In this document: one piece after another, positions 55,130 to 63,969 of the stretch
How positions within the stretch are numbered: the first letter of the stretch is position 1
Layout of the letters: each line of letters begins with the position of its first letter
NCBI RefSeq assembly: GCF_003752135.1
Contig: NZ_RJVK01000002.1
Location: 310,001-374,000 of the forward strand
Source: Caminibacter pacificus
Lineage (GTDB): Bacteria; Campylobacterota; Campylobacteria; Campylobacterales; Nautiliaceae
Direction of reading: 5' to 3'
DNA length: 64,000 bases
Position numbers and translations under genes: made by a program
Notes under the pieces: model-generated
What the model was told of the DNA's origin: nothing
The model's input: the letters and a program-made list of their open reading frames with translations, nothing else
Database searches by the model: none

Positions 55130-56967
55130 TCTATTCCTTTCACTTGATTTCTTCCGTTTTCTTTAGCTTCATACAAAGCTTTATCAGCCTTTTCAACCGC
55201 ATTTTGTAAATCACCTCTAAAAGGTGCCTCTCCTATTGAAATAGTAACTTTTATGCCGTTAAAGTCATAATTTTCAACTATTTTTCTAATTTTTTCCGCT
55301 ACCTTCAAACCGTCTTTATATTTCGTACCTCTTAAAATCAAAACAAACTCTTCCCCGCCCCATCTTCCGAAAACATCGGAATTTCTAATACTGTTTTTTA
55401 TAAGTTTGGAAATCTCTTTTAAAACATAATCTCCGAATTCATGACCGTAAGTATCGTTAATTTTTTTGAAATGGTCAATATCGAAAAACAATAGAGTACT
55501 CTCTACGGATATTTTTTTAGCCTCTTTTATAACTCCTCGTCGGTTCAATATACCCGTAAGTTCATCGGTCATAGAACTTTTTCGATATTTTAGAATAATT
55601 AACGCCAAAATTACTAATATTATAATCGAAACGAATATGAAAACAAGCGAATTATTACTGTTTTCTTCTTTTAAAACGCCTCCGATGTATTTATTTACGA
55701 TTTTACTCTTTTCTTCCGGAGATAAAGAATCTATAGCTTTATTTATTTTTTTAAGCAAATCGGGTCTATCTTTTCTTATCATAATTTGAAGATTAAACTT
55801 AAAAGAAGTCTTATGTACAAGGGTTAAATTATAAAGAGATAATTTTTGAATATTCCACAATATAACCGGCAACATATCCACAGCACAGACGTCTTTGCTT
55901 TTAGCAGCCAACTCAAGAGCCTCTTTTACGTTTTTAACTTCTATATATTGAAGATTCGGATAGTATTTTTTCATAAGTTTTTCCGCAGTAAAATCCTTAC
56001 CCACGGCAATTTTTTTAATTTCTCGAAAGCTATTTATATGTGCGTTTGAATTACAAACAATTCCAAGAGGAAAAGAGTAGTAAGGTTTTGAAAAAAGAGC
56101 GTATTTTTTTCTATCCTGAGTTTCCGAAGTATTAGGCGTAATATCGGCTTCTTTTTCTTTTATCATCTTTAATACGTCGGGCCAATAATTTACGATTATA
56201 AATCTATAATTCAATCCCGCTTTTTTCGCTATAAGTTTAAAAAAATCTACTCCGATTCCGCTAAGCTGATCGTTTACGTAAATATCAAAAGGCGGCCAAT
56301 TCGGAGTTACCGCTACTCTTAATTTTTCTTCGGCTTCTTTTTGTACATAATAATTTTCAAACAAAACTTTGCTAAATTCGACTTTGCGATCAATATAATA
56401 CCCTGTCAAAATAAGCGATAAATAAACCGGTTTAAATTTAAAATCGAAAATTTTCTCAAAATGCATATTGATACTTTTGAGATTTGGAATTTCATTTTTG
56501 TAAATAATAAGATATTTCGTAAAAACGATACCGTAATTCGGAAGATAAAAATCATAAAAATCCTCATTTTTCGGCTTTTTTTCAACTACAATAGCATCTA
56601 TTTTTTTTGATTTGAAATCCTCATACGTAGCGTTTACTTCTTTATAATTGCCGTTTACTTTATCAAGTAATATTTTTACCGGTAAATCGACATTTGCTAT
56701 GGTTTTTATTTTACTTAGCGAATCGATATTACTTAAAATATACTCTTTTTTAACTCCCACGGGAGTTAATATTTTCAAATTATTTTTTAGTATGAAAGGC
56801 AGATAATCACTCGAAACCAAAACCAAAGAATTCGTAAAATTTATATCTTTCAGACTCTTATATTTTAAAATTTTAAAATTCTCGGGCAACACTCCTTTAT
56901 ATTTTTCAGGTACGTAAAAATTATACGCATACAAAAAAACGGCAAAAAACAACCATATCAATCGCAC
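55126..56967 (-). CDS. Diguanylate cyclase with two periplasmic binding-protein domains
   Basis: A 613-residue protein with a signal peptide, a degenerate N-terminal SBP-like region (about 20-210), a clearer family-3 solute-binding domain (LRVAVTPNWPPFDIYVNDQL to about 440), a membrane helix (VFIFVSIIILVILALIIL) and a C-terminal GGDEF domain with intact GGEEF (GRWGGEEFVLIL) and DELTGILNRRG. This makes it a probable c-di-GMP synthase that senses an amino-acid-like ligand. It overlaps aguB (ten bases) and rpe (four bases). Confidence 0.9.
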   Translation of the reverse strand: MRLIWLFFAVFLYAYNFYVPEKYKGVLPENFKILKYKSLKDINFTNSLVLVSSDYLPFILKNNLKILTPVGVKKEYILSNIDSLSKIKTIANVDLPVKILLDKVNGNYKEVNATYEDFKSKKIDAIVVEKKPKNEDFYDFYLPNYGIVFTKYLIIYKNEIPNLKSINMHFEKIFDFKFKPVYLSLILTGYYIDRKVEFSKVLFENYYVQKEAEEKLRVAVTPNWPPFDIYVNDQLSGIGVDFFKLIAKKAGLNYRFIIVNYWPDVLKMIKEKEADITPNTSETQDRKKYALFSKPYYSFPLGIVCNSNAHINSFREIKKIAVGKDFTAEKLMKKYYPNLQYIEVKNVKEALELAAKSKDVCAVDMLPVILWNIQKLSLYNLTLVHKTSFKFNLQIMIRKDRPDLLKKINKAIDSLSPEEKSKIVNKYIGGVLKEENSNNSLVFIFVSIIILVILALIILKYRKSSMTDELTGILNRRGVIKEAKKISVESTLLFFDIDHFKKINDTYGHEFGDYVLKEISKLIKNSIRNSDVFGRWGGEEFVLILRGTKYKDGLKVAEKIRKIVENYDFNGIKVTISIGEAPFRGDLQNAVEKADKALYEAKENGRNQVKGIE

Positions 56968-57854
56968 TTACAATATCTCCTTTTTAAACAATCATACAGT
57001 TCAATTCTTCTGTCTCTAAAAAACGGCCAAATTTTTCTAACTTCCGCAGCCCCTTTTAAATCTATATCGGCTTCTATGATTTCTTCATTACCTCCCGCTT
57101 TTGCAATAACTTCGCCTTGAGGTCCGTAAATAAAACTATTTCCCCAAAATTCAATACCGCCGAGCACTTCGCTTTCATCTTTTTCTCGCCCCACTCTATT
57201 AACAGCCACAACATAAACTCCGTTTGCCACGGCATGACCTCTTTGGACACTAAGCCAGGCGTTTAGCATTTTTTGTTTTTCTTCAGGGGTGTTTTCTTTT
57301 TCGCAAAGCTCGTCAACCCTATTTTCAGGACACATAAGCCACCCTATCGCCGTAGGGTATATTAAAATTTCAGCTCCTTTTAATGCCATAATTCTCGCAG
57401 GCTCCGGATACCACTGGTCCCAACACACCAAAACGCCGAGTCTCCCTACACTCGTATCAATCGGCTCTATTTCATCGCCCGGTGTGAAATAAAATTTCTC
57501 ATAAAATCCGGGGTCGTCGGGAATATGAGTTTTTCTATATTTTCCAGCTATTTCTCCTCTGTCAAAAACAACGGCCGTATTGTAATAGATTCCGTCCATT
57601 ACTTTTTCAAACAGAGACGTCACAAGTACTATATTTTGCTCTTCACTCACTTTTCTCCAAAATTCGACATCCTCTTTAAAACTTTCGGCATAATCGAAAT
57701 ATTTAGTATCTTCGCATTTACAAAAATATTCGTTTTGATGAAGCTCTTGTAATATAACAAGCTCGCCTTTCGCTTTTTTTATCATCTCTACCGTATGGGC
57801 TACGGTATCGGCTTTATTTCCTTTATATTCCTGCTGAATCAAAGATATCTTCAT
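56958..57854 (-). CDS. aguB: N-carbamoylputrescine amidase
   Basis: A 298-residue nitrilase-superfamily enzyme that hydrolyses N-carbamoylputrescine to putrescine. The catalytic triad is Glu in VILQELHQNEYF, Lys in GKYRKTHIPDD and Cys in LGVLVCWDQWYPE. The Q-E-Y-K-G N-terminus is typical of AguB. It is divergent from a carboxynorspermidine dehydrogenase-like gene; both belong to polyamine synthesis. Confidence 0.92.
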   Translation of the reverse strand: MKISLIQQEYKGNKADTVAHTVEMIKKAKGELVILQELHQNEYFCKCEDTKYFDYAESFKEDVEFWRKVSEEQNIVLVTSLFEKVMDGIYYNTAVVFDRGEIAGKYRKTHIPDDPGFYEKFYFTPGDEIEPIDTSVGRLGVLVCWDQWYPEPARIMALKGAEILIYPTAIGWLMCPENRVDELCEKENTPEEKQKMLNAWLSVQRGHAVANGVYVVAVNRVGREKDESEVLGGIEFWGNSFIYGPQGEVIAKAGGNEEIIEADIDLKGAAEVRKIWPFFRDRRIELYDCLKRRYCKCD

Positions 57855-57869
57855 TCAAAGCCTTTTTTG

Positions 57870-57896
57870 GTGATTATATCACAAAAATGTTATAAT
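57870..57896. promoter_or_regulatory. Divergent aguB/casdh promoter region with palindrome
   Basis: GTGATTATATCAC (57870-57882) is a perfect 5-3-5 palindrome. Its minus strand contains TATAAT (57878-57873) for aguB, and a plus-strand TATAAT (57891-57896) serves the other gene with the palindrome in its -35 area. One bound protein could control both genes. Confidence 0.45.
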
Positions 57897-57915
57897 TTTT
57901 TTAAAAAGGAGTGAT

Positions 57916-59109
57916 ATGGCAAACCTGTTAATTATCGGTGCCGGCGGTGTGGGAAGAGTATCTGCATTTAAAGCAGCAAAAAACAAAGATACGTTTAAAA
58001 ATATAATCCTTGCAAGCCGCACAAAAAGCAAATGCGACGACATTGCAAAAGATATTAAAGAAAAACTCGGAATAGAAATCAAAACATACGCTCTTGACGC
58101 AAACAAAGAAGAAAACGTAATAGATTTAATCAAAAAAGAAAATATCGATATCGTTTGTAACGTTGCGCTTCCTTATCAAAATTTGCCTATTATGCACGCA
58201 TGTATCAAGACGGGTGCTGCATATTTAGATACGGCGTTAGCCGAAACGGAAGATAATCCAGATACTTATTACGACCTACAATGGGCACTTGATGAAGACT
58301 TCAAAAAAGCTCATACGATGGCGCTTCTTGGATGCGGATTCGACCCGGGTGTTACTTCGGTAATGGTAAAATACGCGGCCGATTATCTGCTTGACGAACT
58401 TGAAGAGATAGAAATTTACGATTGTAATTTCGGAGACCACGGAAGACATTTCGCTACCAATTTCGACCCTGAAATCAACCTAAGAGAGCTGAATTTACCT
58501 GGTAAATATTGGGAAAACGGAGAGTGGAAAACTACAAAACCATTTGAGATTCAAGTAAAACACAAATATCCTGAGTGCGGGGAAGCTACAAGCATTCTTA
58601 TTTGGCACGAAGAGCTCGAGAGTATCGTAAAATTCTTCCCGAATTTGAAAAGTGCGAAATTTTATATGTGCTTTAGCGACAAATACCTATATCACTTCAA
58701 CGCTTTAAAAAACGTAGGAATGTTCAGTATCGAACCGATAGAAATTTGTGAAGGATGTAAAATATCACCTTTACAATTCCTTGCAAAAGTTCTTCCGGAC
58801 CCTCAAGATTTAGTCAAAAACTACAAAGGTCAAACAAATATCGGAGTTATCGCAAAAGGTAAAAAAGACGGCAAAAACAAAACCTTTTACATCTACAACA
58901 TCTGCGACCACGAAAAAGCCATCGAAGAAACAGGTGCTCACTGCGTAAGTTATACGACGGGAGTGCCGGCGATTATCGGCTGTAAACTGATGGCTAAAAA
59001 GATTTGGTGGAGCGAGGGAGTTCACAACGTAGAAGAATTCGATGCAAAACCTTTTTTTGAAGAAATGGAAAAACAAGGCCTTCCTATTAAGGTAATCGAG
59101 GTTGAATAA
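57916..59109 (+). CDS. Carboxynorspermidine dehydrogenase-like protein (copy 1)
   Basis: A 397-residue member of the saccharopine dehydrogenase-like family. NLLIIGAGGVGRVSAFKAAK is the NAD(P) site, LLGCGFDPGVTSVMVKYAA follows, and the second half contains HCVSYTTGVPAIIGCKLMA. In Campylobacterota this family makes carboxy(nor)spermidine from a diamine and aspartate semialdehyde. It is divergent from aguB and overlaps the phosphoribosyltransferase gene by one base. A second copy lies at 60075. Confidence 0.88.
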   Translation: MANLLIIGAGGVGRVSAFKAAKNKDTFKNIILASRTKSKCDDIAKDIKEKLGIEIKTYALDANKEENVIDLIKKENIDIVCNVALPYQNLPIMHACIKTGAAYLDTALAETEDNPDTYYDLQWALDEDFKKAHTMALLGCGFDPGVTSVMVKYAADYLLDELEEIEIYDCNFGDHGRHFATNFDPEINLRELNLPGKYWENGEWKTTKPFEIQVKHKYPECGEATSILIWHEELESIVKFFPNLKSAKFYMCFSDKYLYHFNALKNVGMFSIEPIEICEGCKISPLQFLAKVLPDPQDLVKNYKGQTNIGVIAKGKKDGKNKTFYIYNICDHEKAIEETGAHCVSYTTGVPAIIGCKLMAKKIWWSEGVHNVEEFDAKPFFEEMEKQGLPIKVIEVE

Positions 59110-59570
59110 TGAAAAAATATTACTATTCGTATGAAGAGTTTTTAAAAGATCTTAATACTCTTCAAAACAAAATCAAAGATTACAATCCCGACTGCCTCTT
59201 GGCAATCGCCAGAGGAGGTATGACTTTAGGCCATTTTTTGGCCGAGAGAATGGATACAAAAGAGCTATATTCCTTAAATGCATCTTCTTATGAAAACGAA
59301 AAAAAAGTTTCAAAACCCAAAATTTTCAATATTCCCGATTTAAGCCATAAAAAAAGAGTACTGTTGCTTGATGACATCAGCGACAGCGGAGAAACTCTTG
59401 ATGAAGTAATGAAAATTTTAAAAAAGAAATATCCGAACACCCAAATTAAAAGCGCTACGATATTTTATAAAGAAAACACAATCCATAAACCTGATTTCGT
59501 ACTAAAAAAAGCTGACAAATGGATTGTATTTTTTTGGGATAAAGAAGGACAAGAAATAATTGAAAATTGA
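59109..59570 (+). CDS. Purine-type phosphoribosyltransferase
   Basis: A 153-residue type I phosphoribosyltransferase with the PRPP loop KRVLLLDDISDSGETLDEV and an N-terminal LLAIARGGMTLGHFLAERM substrate region. Resembles xanthine-guanine or hypoxanthine salvage enzymes; the base used is unclear. It sits inside the polyamine gene pair, starting one base into the end of copy 1. Confidence 0.85.
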   Translation: MKKYYYSYEEFLKDLNTLQNKIKDYNPDCLLAIARGGMTLGHFLAERMDTKELYSLNASSYENEKKVSKPKIFNIPDLSHKKRVLLLDDISDSGETLDEVMKILKKKYPNTQIKSATIFYKENTIHKPDFVLKKADKWIVFFWDKEGQEIIEN

Positions 59571-59590
59571 GAATGGCAAATGTAAAATTA
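59562..59590. repeat. Possible fragment of the NGQ-type interspersed repeat
   Basis: AATTGAAAATTGAGAATGG is the reverse-strand form of the CCATTCTCAATTTTCAATT unit seen after tsaD and in recJ. It lies exactly at the junction between the phosphoribosyltransferase stop and the toxin-antitoxin pair. Confidence 0.4.
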
Positions 59591-59600
59591 AAGGAATGTT

Positions 59601-59789
59601 ATGATTAATGTAAAAAACCTAAAATTAGAAGAAAAGTTGCTTTTAATGGAAGAATTGTTAAATTCAATGGAAAAAATAGATTCTCCATCTTGGCATGAAA
59701 AAGTTTTACAAAAAAGAAAGGATTTTAATAACAAAAAAACTTACACAATTGAAGAAATAAAAAATGAATTTTCAAATAAAAATATCTGA
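59601..59789 (+). CDS. Antitoxin of a ParE-type system
   Basis: A 62-residue protein of the addiction-module component type: KLEEKLLLMEELLNSMEKI followed by SWHEKVLQKRKDF is the typical helix pattern. AAAGGAATGTT lies before the ATG. It overlaps the toxin gene by 26 bases. The N-terminal part should bind DNA as a dimer and the C-terminal part should wrap the toxin. Confidence 0.82.
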   Translation: MINVKNLKLEEKLLLMEELLNSMEKIDSPSWHEKVLQKRKDFNNKKTYTIEEIKNEFSNKNI

Positions 59790-60078
59790 ATATGCAAAAA
59801 ACGATTTGGAAATAGCATTTGATTTTTATGAAAAACAAGCAACAAACTTAGGAAAAATTTTTTTCGATTATATAATTTCCGAAATAGAACTTTTGAGCTT
59901 TTACGGATGTTTACATCAAAAAACATTCGGATATCACAGAATGATTAGTAAAAAATTTCCTTTTGCAATATATTATGATTGTAATAAAGAACAAAAATAT
60001 ATTACAATAGTCGCAATCTTAGATTTAAGACAAAATCCAAAAACAATTGAAAAATACCTAACAAAGGATAGAAAATGA
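59764..60078 (+). CDS. RelE/ParE-family toxin
   Basis: A 104-residue protein: ISEYAKNDLEIAFDFYEKQA, HRMISKKFPFAIYYD and IVAILDLRQNPKTI are the ParE-type strand-helix motifs. ParE proteins inhibit DNA gyrase and RelE proteins cut mRNA on the ribosome; DLRQNPK favours ParE. Its stop overlaps the start of the next polyamine gene (ATGA), so it is inserted in frame with that operon without a spacer. Confidence 0.85.
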   Translation: MNFQIKISEYAKNDLEIAFDFYEKQATNLGKIFFDYIISEIELLSFYGCLHQKTFGYHRMISKKFPFAIYYDCNKEQKYITIVAILDLRQNPKTIEKYLTKDRK

Positions 60079-61292
60079 GCAACTTATTAATTATAGGAGC
60101 GGGAGGAGTCGGAAGAGTAGCGACTTTCAAAGCGGCAATGAACGATCATATTTTTAAAAACATAGTACTTGCAAGCCGCACGAAAGAAAAGTGCGACGCA
60201 ATAGCAAAAGACATCAAAGAAAAATTGGGAGTAGAAGTAAAAACGGCAGAAATTGACGCAATGGATGTAGATGCAACCGCAAAACTCATAAAAGATACAA
60301 AAAGCGACATCGTACTAAACGTAGCGCTTCCGTATCAAGACTTAGCAATAATGGACGCATGTCTTAAAGCCAAAGCACACTACGTGGATACCGCAAACTA
60401 CGAACATCCGGATGAGGCGAAATTCGAATATAAAGAACAGTGGGCAAAAGATGAAGACTTTAAAAAAGCGGGCCTTATGGCGCTTCTTGGAAGCGGATTC
60501 GACCCGGGAGTAACCAACGTATTTACGGCTTTTGCCGCGCAGGAACTTTTGGATGAAATAGAATATTTGGATATTTTAGACTGTAACGCCGGGGACCACG
60601 GATATCCGTTTGCGACAAACTTCAACCCTGAAATCAATATTCGCGAAATCACTCAAAAAGGTAAATATTACGAAAACGGCGAATGGAAAGAGATAGAGCC
60701 TATGAGCGTTAAGTTTGATTGGGAGTATCCTAAAGTCGGAAAATTCCCAAGCTATCTTTTATACCACGAAGAGCTTGAAAGTCTGACTAAAAACTTCCCG
60801 AGTATCAAAAGAGCGAGATTTTTTATGACGTTTAGCGATAAATATTTATGGCACTTAAGAGCGTTGCAAAACGTAGGAATGACAAGTATAGAGCCTATCG
60901 AAGTATGCGAAGGATGTGAAATTTCTCCTATGGAATTTCTAAAAAAAGTACTTCCGGACCCTGCAAGTTTGGGACCGAGAACAAAAGGACAAACTCATAT
61001 CGGAGTGGTTGTCACGGGATATAAAGACGGCGAGAAAAAAAGATACTACATCTACAACATCTGCGATCATCAATGCGCGTTTAGAGAAGTGGGAGCTCAG
61101 TGCGTAAGTTATACGACGGGAGTACCGGCTATGATAGGCGCAAAAATGATAGCGACAAAAACTTGGTTTGAACCTGGCGTTAAAAATATGGAGGAATTTC
61201 CTGCGCGTCCGTTTATGTACGCACTCAATAAGCACGGACTTCCTTGGTTTATAGAAGAGCTGCCTACAGAGGGTCTACCTATCGATAATTAA
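60075..61292 (+). CDS. Carboxynorspermidine dehydrogenase-like protein (copy 2)
   Basis: A 405-residue paralogue of the gene at 57916, sharing SNLLIIGAGGVGRVATFKAAM, LLGSGFDPGVTNVFTAFAAQ and QCVSYTTGVPAMIGAKMIA, with many identical stretches. Differences in the middle (SFPSYLLYHEELES-like versus the copy 1 form) could mean different amine substrates. Its ATG overlaps the ParE toxin stop. One copy may handle carboxyspermidine and the other carboxynorspermidine, which is a guess. Confidence 0.87.
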   Translation: MSNLLIIGAGGVGRVATFKAAMNDHIFKNIVLASRTKEKCDAIAKDIKEKLGVEVKTAEIDAMDVDATAKLIKDTKSDIVLNVALPYQDLAIMDACLKAKAHYVDTANYEHPDEAKFEYKEQWAKDEDFKKAGLMALLGSGFDPGVTNVFTAFAAQELLDEIEYLDILDCNAGDHGYPFATNFNPEINIREITQKGKYYENGEWKEIEPMSVKFDWEYPKVGKFPSYLLYHEELESLTKNFPSIKRARFFMTFSDKYLWHLRALQNVGMTSIEPIEVCEGCEISPMEFLKKVLPDPASLGPRTKGQTHIGVVVTGYKDGEKKRYYIYNICDHQCAFREVGAQCVSYTTGVPAMIGAKMIATKTWFEPGVKNMEEFPARPFMYALNKHGLPWFIEELPTEGLPIDN

Positions 61293-61331
61293 GACCTCTC
61301 ATCTCTTTTTAGCCTTTTTCACTCAAACTAC

Positions 61332-61361
61332 TTGACATTTATAACTAAAAAGAGTTATAAT
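61332..61361 (+). promoter_or_regulatory. Sigma-70 promoter of the HdeD-like gene
   Basis: TTGACA (61332-61337), 18-base spacer, TATAAT (61356-61361): one of the best promoters in the window, 30 bases before the chosen ATG. Confidence 0.75.
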
Positions 61362-61391
61362 ACCACCGATAAAACTTTTAAGGAGGGTGGG

Positions 61392-61943
61392 ATGTTCGTT
61401 ACAAACAACATCGACAAAGAAAAACTCAAAGAGTTTAGTACTTTGTCAATTATCACAGGTATCATTATGGCAATTGCGGGGCTTCTTGCTATCGTTAATC
61501 CGGTTGCGGGAAGTTTGGCGTTTGTAATTTTCTTAGGTGCGCTTTTCGTAGCAAGCGGTATCGTACAAGCTTACATTACATTTAAAGCACACCAAAAATC
61601 ATTAGGTGCTTGGTTTAAAGTATTAATGCTTTTAATTACAGGTATTTTACTTTTAATCTGGCCTGGAAGCGGAATTGCAGCGGTTGCTATTTTATTAGCG
61701 GCGTATTTCTTTGTAGACAGTTTCGCATCATTCCAAATGGCGCTTGACTTAAAACCTTTAAAAGGTTGGGGACTTGCGGCACTTAACGGTGTGCTAAGCT
61801 TTATCTTAGGTATCGTAATGATTATCGGATGGCCGTTTAGTGCGCCTTTTGTAGTAGGTATTATTATCGGTGTGAGCTTTTTAATGGACGGATTCGTATT
61901 AATTTATCTCGGAATCCTTGCAAAAAAAGGCGCTCACGACTGA
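61392..61943 (+). CDS. HdeD-family membrane protein
   Basis: A 183-residue protein with six hydrophobic segments and repeated small-residue motifs (GALFVASGIVQAYITF, LLIWPGSGIAAVAILLAAYF, GVSFLMDGFVLIYLG), the DUF308/HdeD pattern linked to acid tolerance in enterics. AAGGAGGGTGGG precedes the ATG at 61392; an upstream in-frame ATT-like opening is not credible because it covers the promoter. Monocistronic with a strong promoter, so likely abundant. Confidence 0.83.
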   Translation: MFVTNNIDKEKLKEFSTLSIITGIIMAIAGLLAIVNPVAGSLAFVIFLGALFVASGIVQAYITFKAHQKSLGAWFKVLMLLITGILLLIWPGSGIAAVAILLAAYFFVDSFASFQMALDLKPLKGWGLAALNGVLSFILGIVMIIGWPFSAPFVVGIIIGVSFLMDGFVLIYLGILAKKGAHD

Positions 61944-62191
61944 TTTTTGCCTTTTGGCCAAAATTTCACAATAGAATAACCCTCGTCTTTATGACGAGGC
62001 GCATCTTCATTGAATTCGTAATCTTCAAAATGATCGTTTAAAATAGTCGCTAAATATTTCAATCTATCTTCAATATCCATTTCAGGAAATTCGTCTTTTA
62101 AAAACATATACAAATCTTTATCTTGATTTTGACATTTTTCATTTAGTCTTTTTATATTTTCAATGCTTAAATCAAGTTTTTTATATTCCAT
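61934..62191 (-). CDS. Small hypothetical protein beside ciaB-like gene
   Basis: An 85-residue acidic soluble protein (ENIKRLNEKCQNQDKDLYMF, then DEGYSIVKFWPKGKNQ). No family recognised. A strong AGGAGGGG precedes the ATG. It follows the CiaB-like gene by 17 bases and its end overlaps the convergent HdeD-like gene by ten bases. Confidence 0.65.
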   Translation of the reverse strand: MEYKKLDLSIENIKRLNEKCQNQDKDLYMFLKDEFPEMDIEDRLKYLATILNDHFEDYEFNEDAPRHKDEGYSIVKFWPKGKNQS

Positions 62192-62208
62192 TCTCCCCTC
62201 CTAAAAAA

Positions 62209-63969
62209 TCAACCCTCATATATTTTATCACCGATTTCCTGGTATCTTTTATAATAATATCTTACAAATTCGTCAGCTTTTTTATTTAAAGGATAATAGT
62301 TTTTATCTTTATATACGTATTTATCCAAAAACTCTTTCGCATCGGCTTTTTTGACATATGTATCCGCCAAATCGAGATATGTTTTTTTATACCACTCTTT
62401 TAGTTTTTCATAATTCGAATAATCAAATTCCAAATTTTTGCCGTTAAATTCCAAAATTCCGCTTTCAAAAAGCCCTGTTAGATGAATCAGCCCCTCGATA
62501 TAATACGGCAATACCTCATCCACTTCCATCCACGCAATAAGTCCCACCGCTCTTTTGATAGTGTCCTCCAATACGGCTTCTTTTAAACTCTCATCTTCAT
62601 TCTCAAAAAACGCCATAAGTCCGCCCGTAGTGGCTTTGAACTCCTCTACGTTTTTAAACATTCCGCTTTTATTCATTACACTTTCGCTATTTTCATCCAC
62701 CCACAAAATATGCCCGAACTCATGCCCTATGGTGGTGATATCGTAAACTTTTATAAATTTTTCCTTATCTTCAAGCTCTTTATAAAATTTATCCATAAAT
62801 TCTTTACCCAAAATCTCATAACTCAAAGCCATTTTAGGTCTTGCTTTTATATCTCCGTATACCTTATCCACAAAAGCGAATATTTTTTTACCTTTTTCAA
62901 GACTCACCTCCTCATCATTGGGCACGACCTGAGCACTAAAAAGCCCGTTAAACTCCGCTCCGTAAAAAGTAGCCGGACTTGAGATATAAATTTGGGTTTT
63001 ATCTATATTCGAAAGAGCTATATTAAGAAGTCTCTCATCTTTACAATATTTTTTATACATCGCTACGATATTATCTTTTACTTCGCTTTTGATATTAGGA
63101 TTTTTTATCCTCACATCAAGCTCAAGCGCCACGGCTTTTCTAAACTTATCCTCATAATATTCAAGAGGATGTCCTACTTGAATAGGAGATTTGATATCCA
63201 TCCAAATCCTATCCACATTCGCCCATTTTTTTACGAGTTCGCTTCTATTTTTTTCAAGAAGAGCCGTTTTTAGGGCATTGAAATACAAAATCCACTGAAG
63301 TTTATATTCATCATCCAAACTTTCAAGATTTACGATCAGCTCGTCAATTGCTTTTACGGCCTCTTCTATCTCTTCTTCAAAAACGTCATAATAGCTTTTT
63401 GCCACATACGTTCCGTTTTCGCTTCTTACAAGCACCGAGTAACTTCTCTCGGCAATTTCTCCGTTATGAGTATCAAGAAGATTGTTTTGCATTAAAAACG
63501 CCATTACTTTGGCTTCGTCTCCCGCAAATTCTAAAGATAAGTTTTCGTTGATATCGTGGATAATATGCTTAACCCAGCTTGGTTGCCATTTGCTAAAAGC
63601 AATCCCTATTTTATGCACTCCTCTTAAAATCTCGGCATAAAAAGGTCCGATAAAAGGAGAGATGTCTTCTATTAATTTTTCATGCTCTTTTAGCCAAAAG
63701 TTTTTTGTAAGCTCGTACAAATCAAGCTGAATCTCTTTTATATCTTCTTTTGAAAAATTTCCCCTTTTCAAAAGGTTCATAATCGCATCTTCTTTTAGAT
63801 GAAAAAATCTCTTTTTCAAAGCCAAAAGATTTTCTTCGTTTACTTCAAATCCGAGCGTTCTTAAAATCTCTTCAAATAAAGCTCTTAAATCATCGGGACA
63901 CTTTTTAAAATAGCTATTTATTCTCTCATCCCTTTGTCTTACCACTTCATATGCAGCTTCTAAAAACAT
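62209..63969 (-). CDS. CiaB-like protein with zinc-protease HExxH motif
   Basis: A 586-residue soluble protein. The segment TTIGHEFGHILWVDENSES followed by NKSGMFKNVEEFKATTGGLM carries an HExxH zinc motif with a downstream glutamate, and matches my memory of the Campylobacterota CiaB family (named for Campylobacter invasion antigen B, but widespread in free-living vent species). No signal peptide. AAGGA lies six bases before the ATG. In a chemolithotroph it is more likely a cytosolic peptidase than a virulence factor. Confidence 0.7.
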   Translation of the reverse strand: MFLEAAYEVVRQRDERINSYFKKCPDDLRALFEEILRTLGFEVNEENLLALKKRFFHLKEDAIMNLLKRGNFSKEDIKEIQLDLYELTKNFWLKEHEKLIEDISPFIGPFYAEILRGVHKIGIAFSKWQPSWVKHIIHDINENLSLEFAGDEAKVMAFLMQNNLLDTHNGEIAERSYSVLVRSENGTYVAKSYYDVFEEEIEEAVKAIDELIVNLESLDDEYKLQWILYFNALKTALLEKNRSELVKKWANVDRIWMDIKSPIQVGHPLEYYEDKFRKAVALELDVRIKNPNIKSEVKDNIVAMYKKYCKDERLLNIALSNIDKTQIYISSPATFYGAEFNGLFSAQVVPNDEEVSLEKGKKIFAFVDKVYGDIKARPKMALSYEILGKEFMDKFYKELEDKEKFIKVYDITTIGHEFGHILWVDENSESVMNKSGMFKNVEEFKATTGGLMAFFENEDESLKEAVLEDTIKRAVGLIAWMEVDEVLPYYIEGLIHLTGLFESGILEFNGKNLEFDYSNYEKLKEWYKKTYLDLADTYVKKADAKEFLDKYVYKDKNYYPLNKKADEFVRYYYKRYQEIGDKIYEG

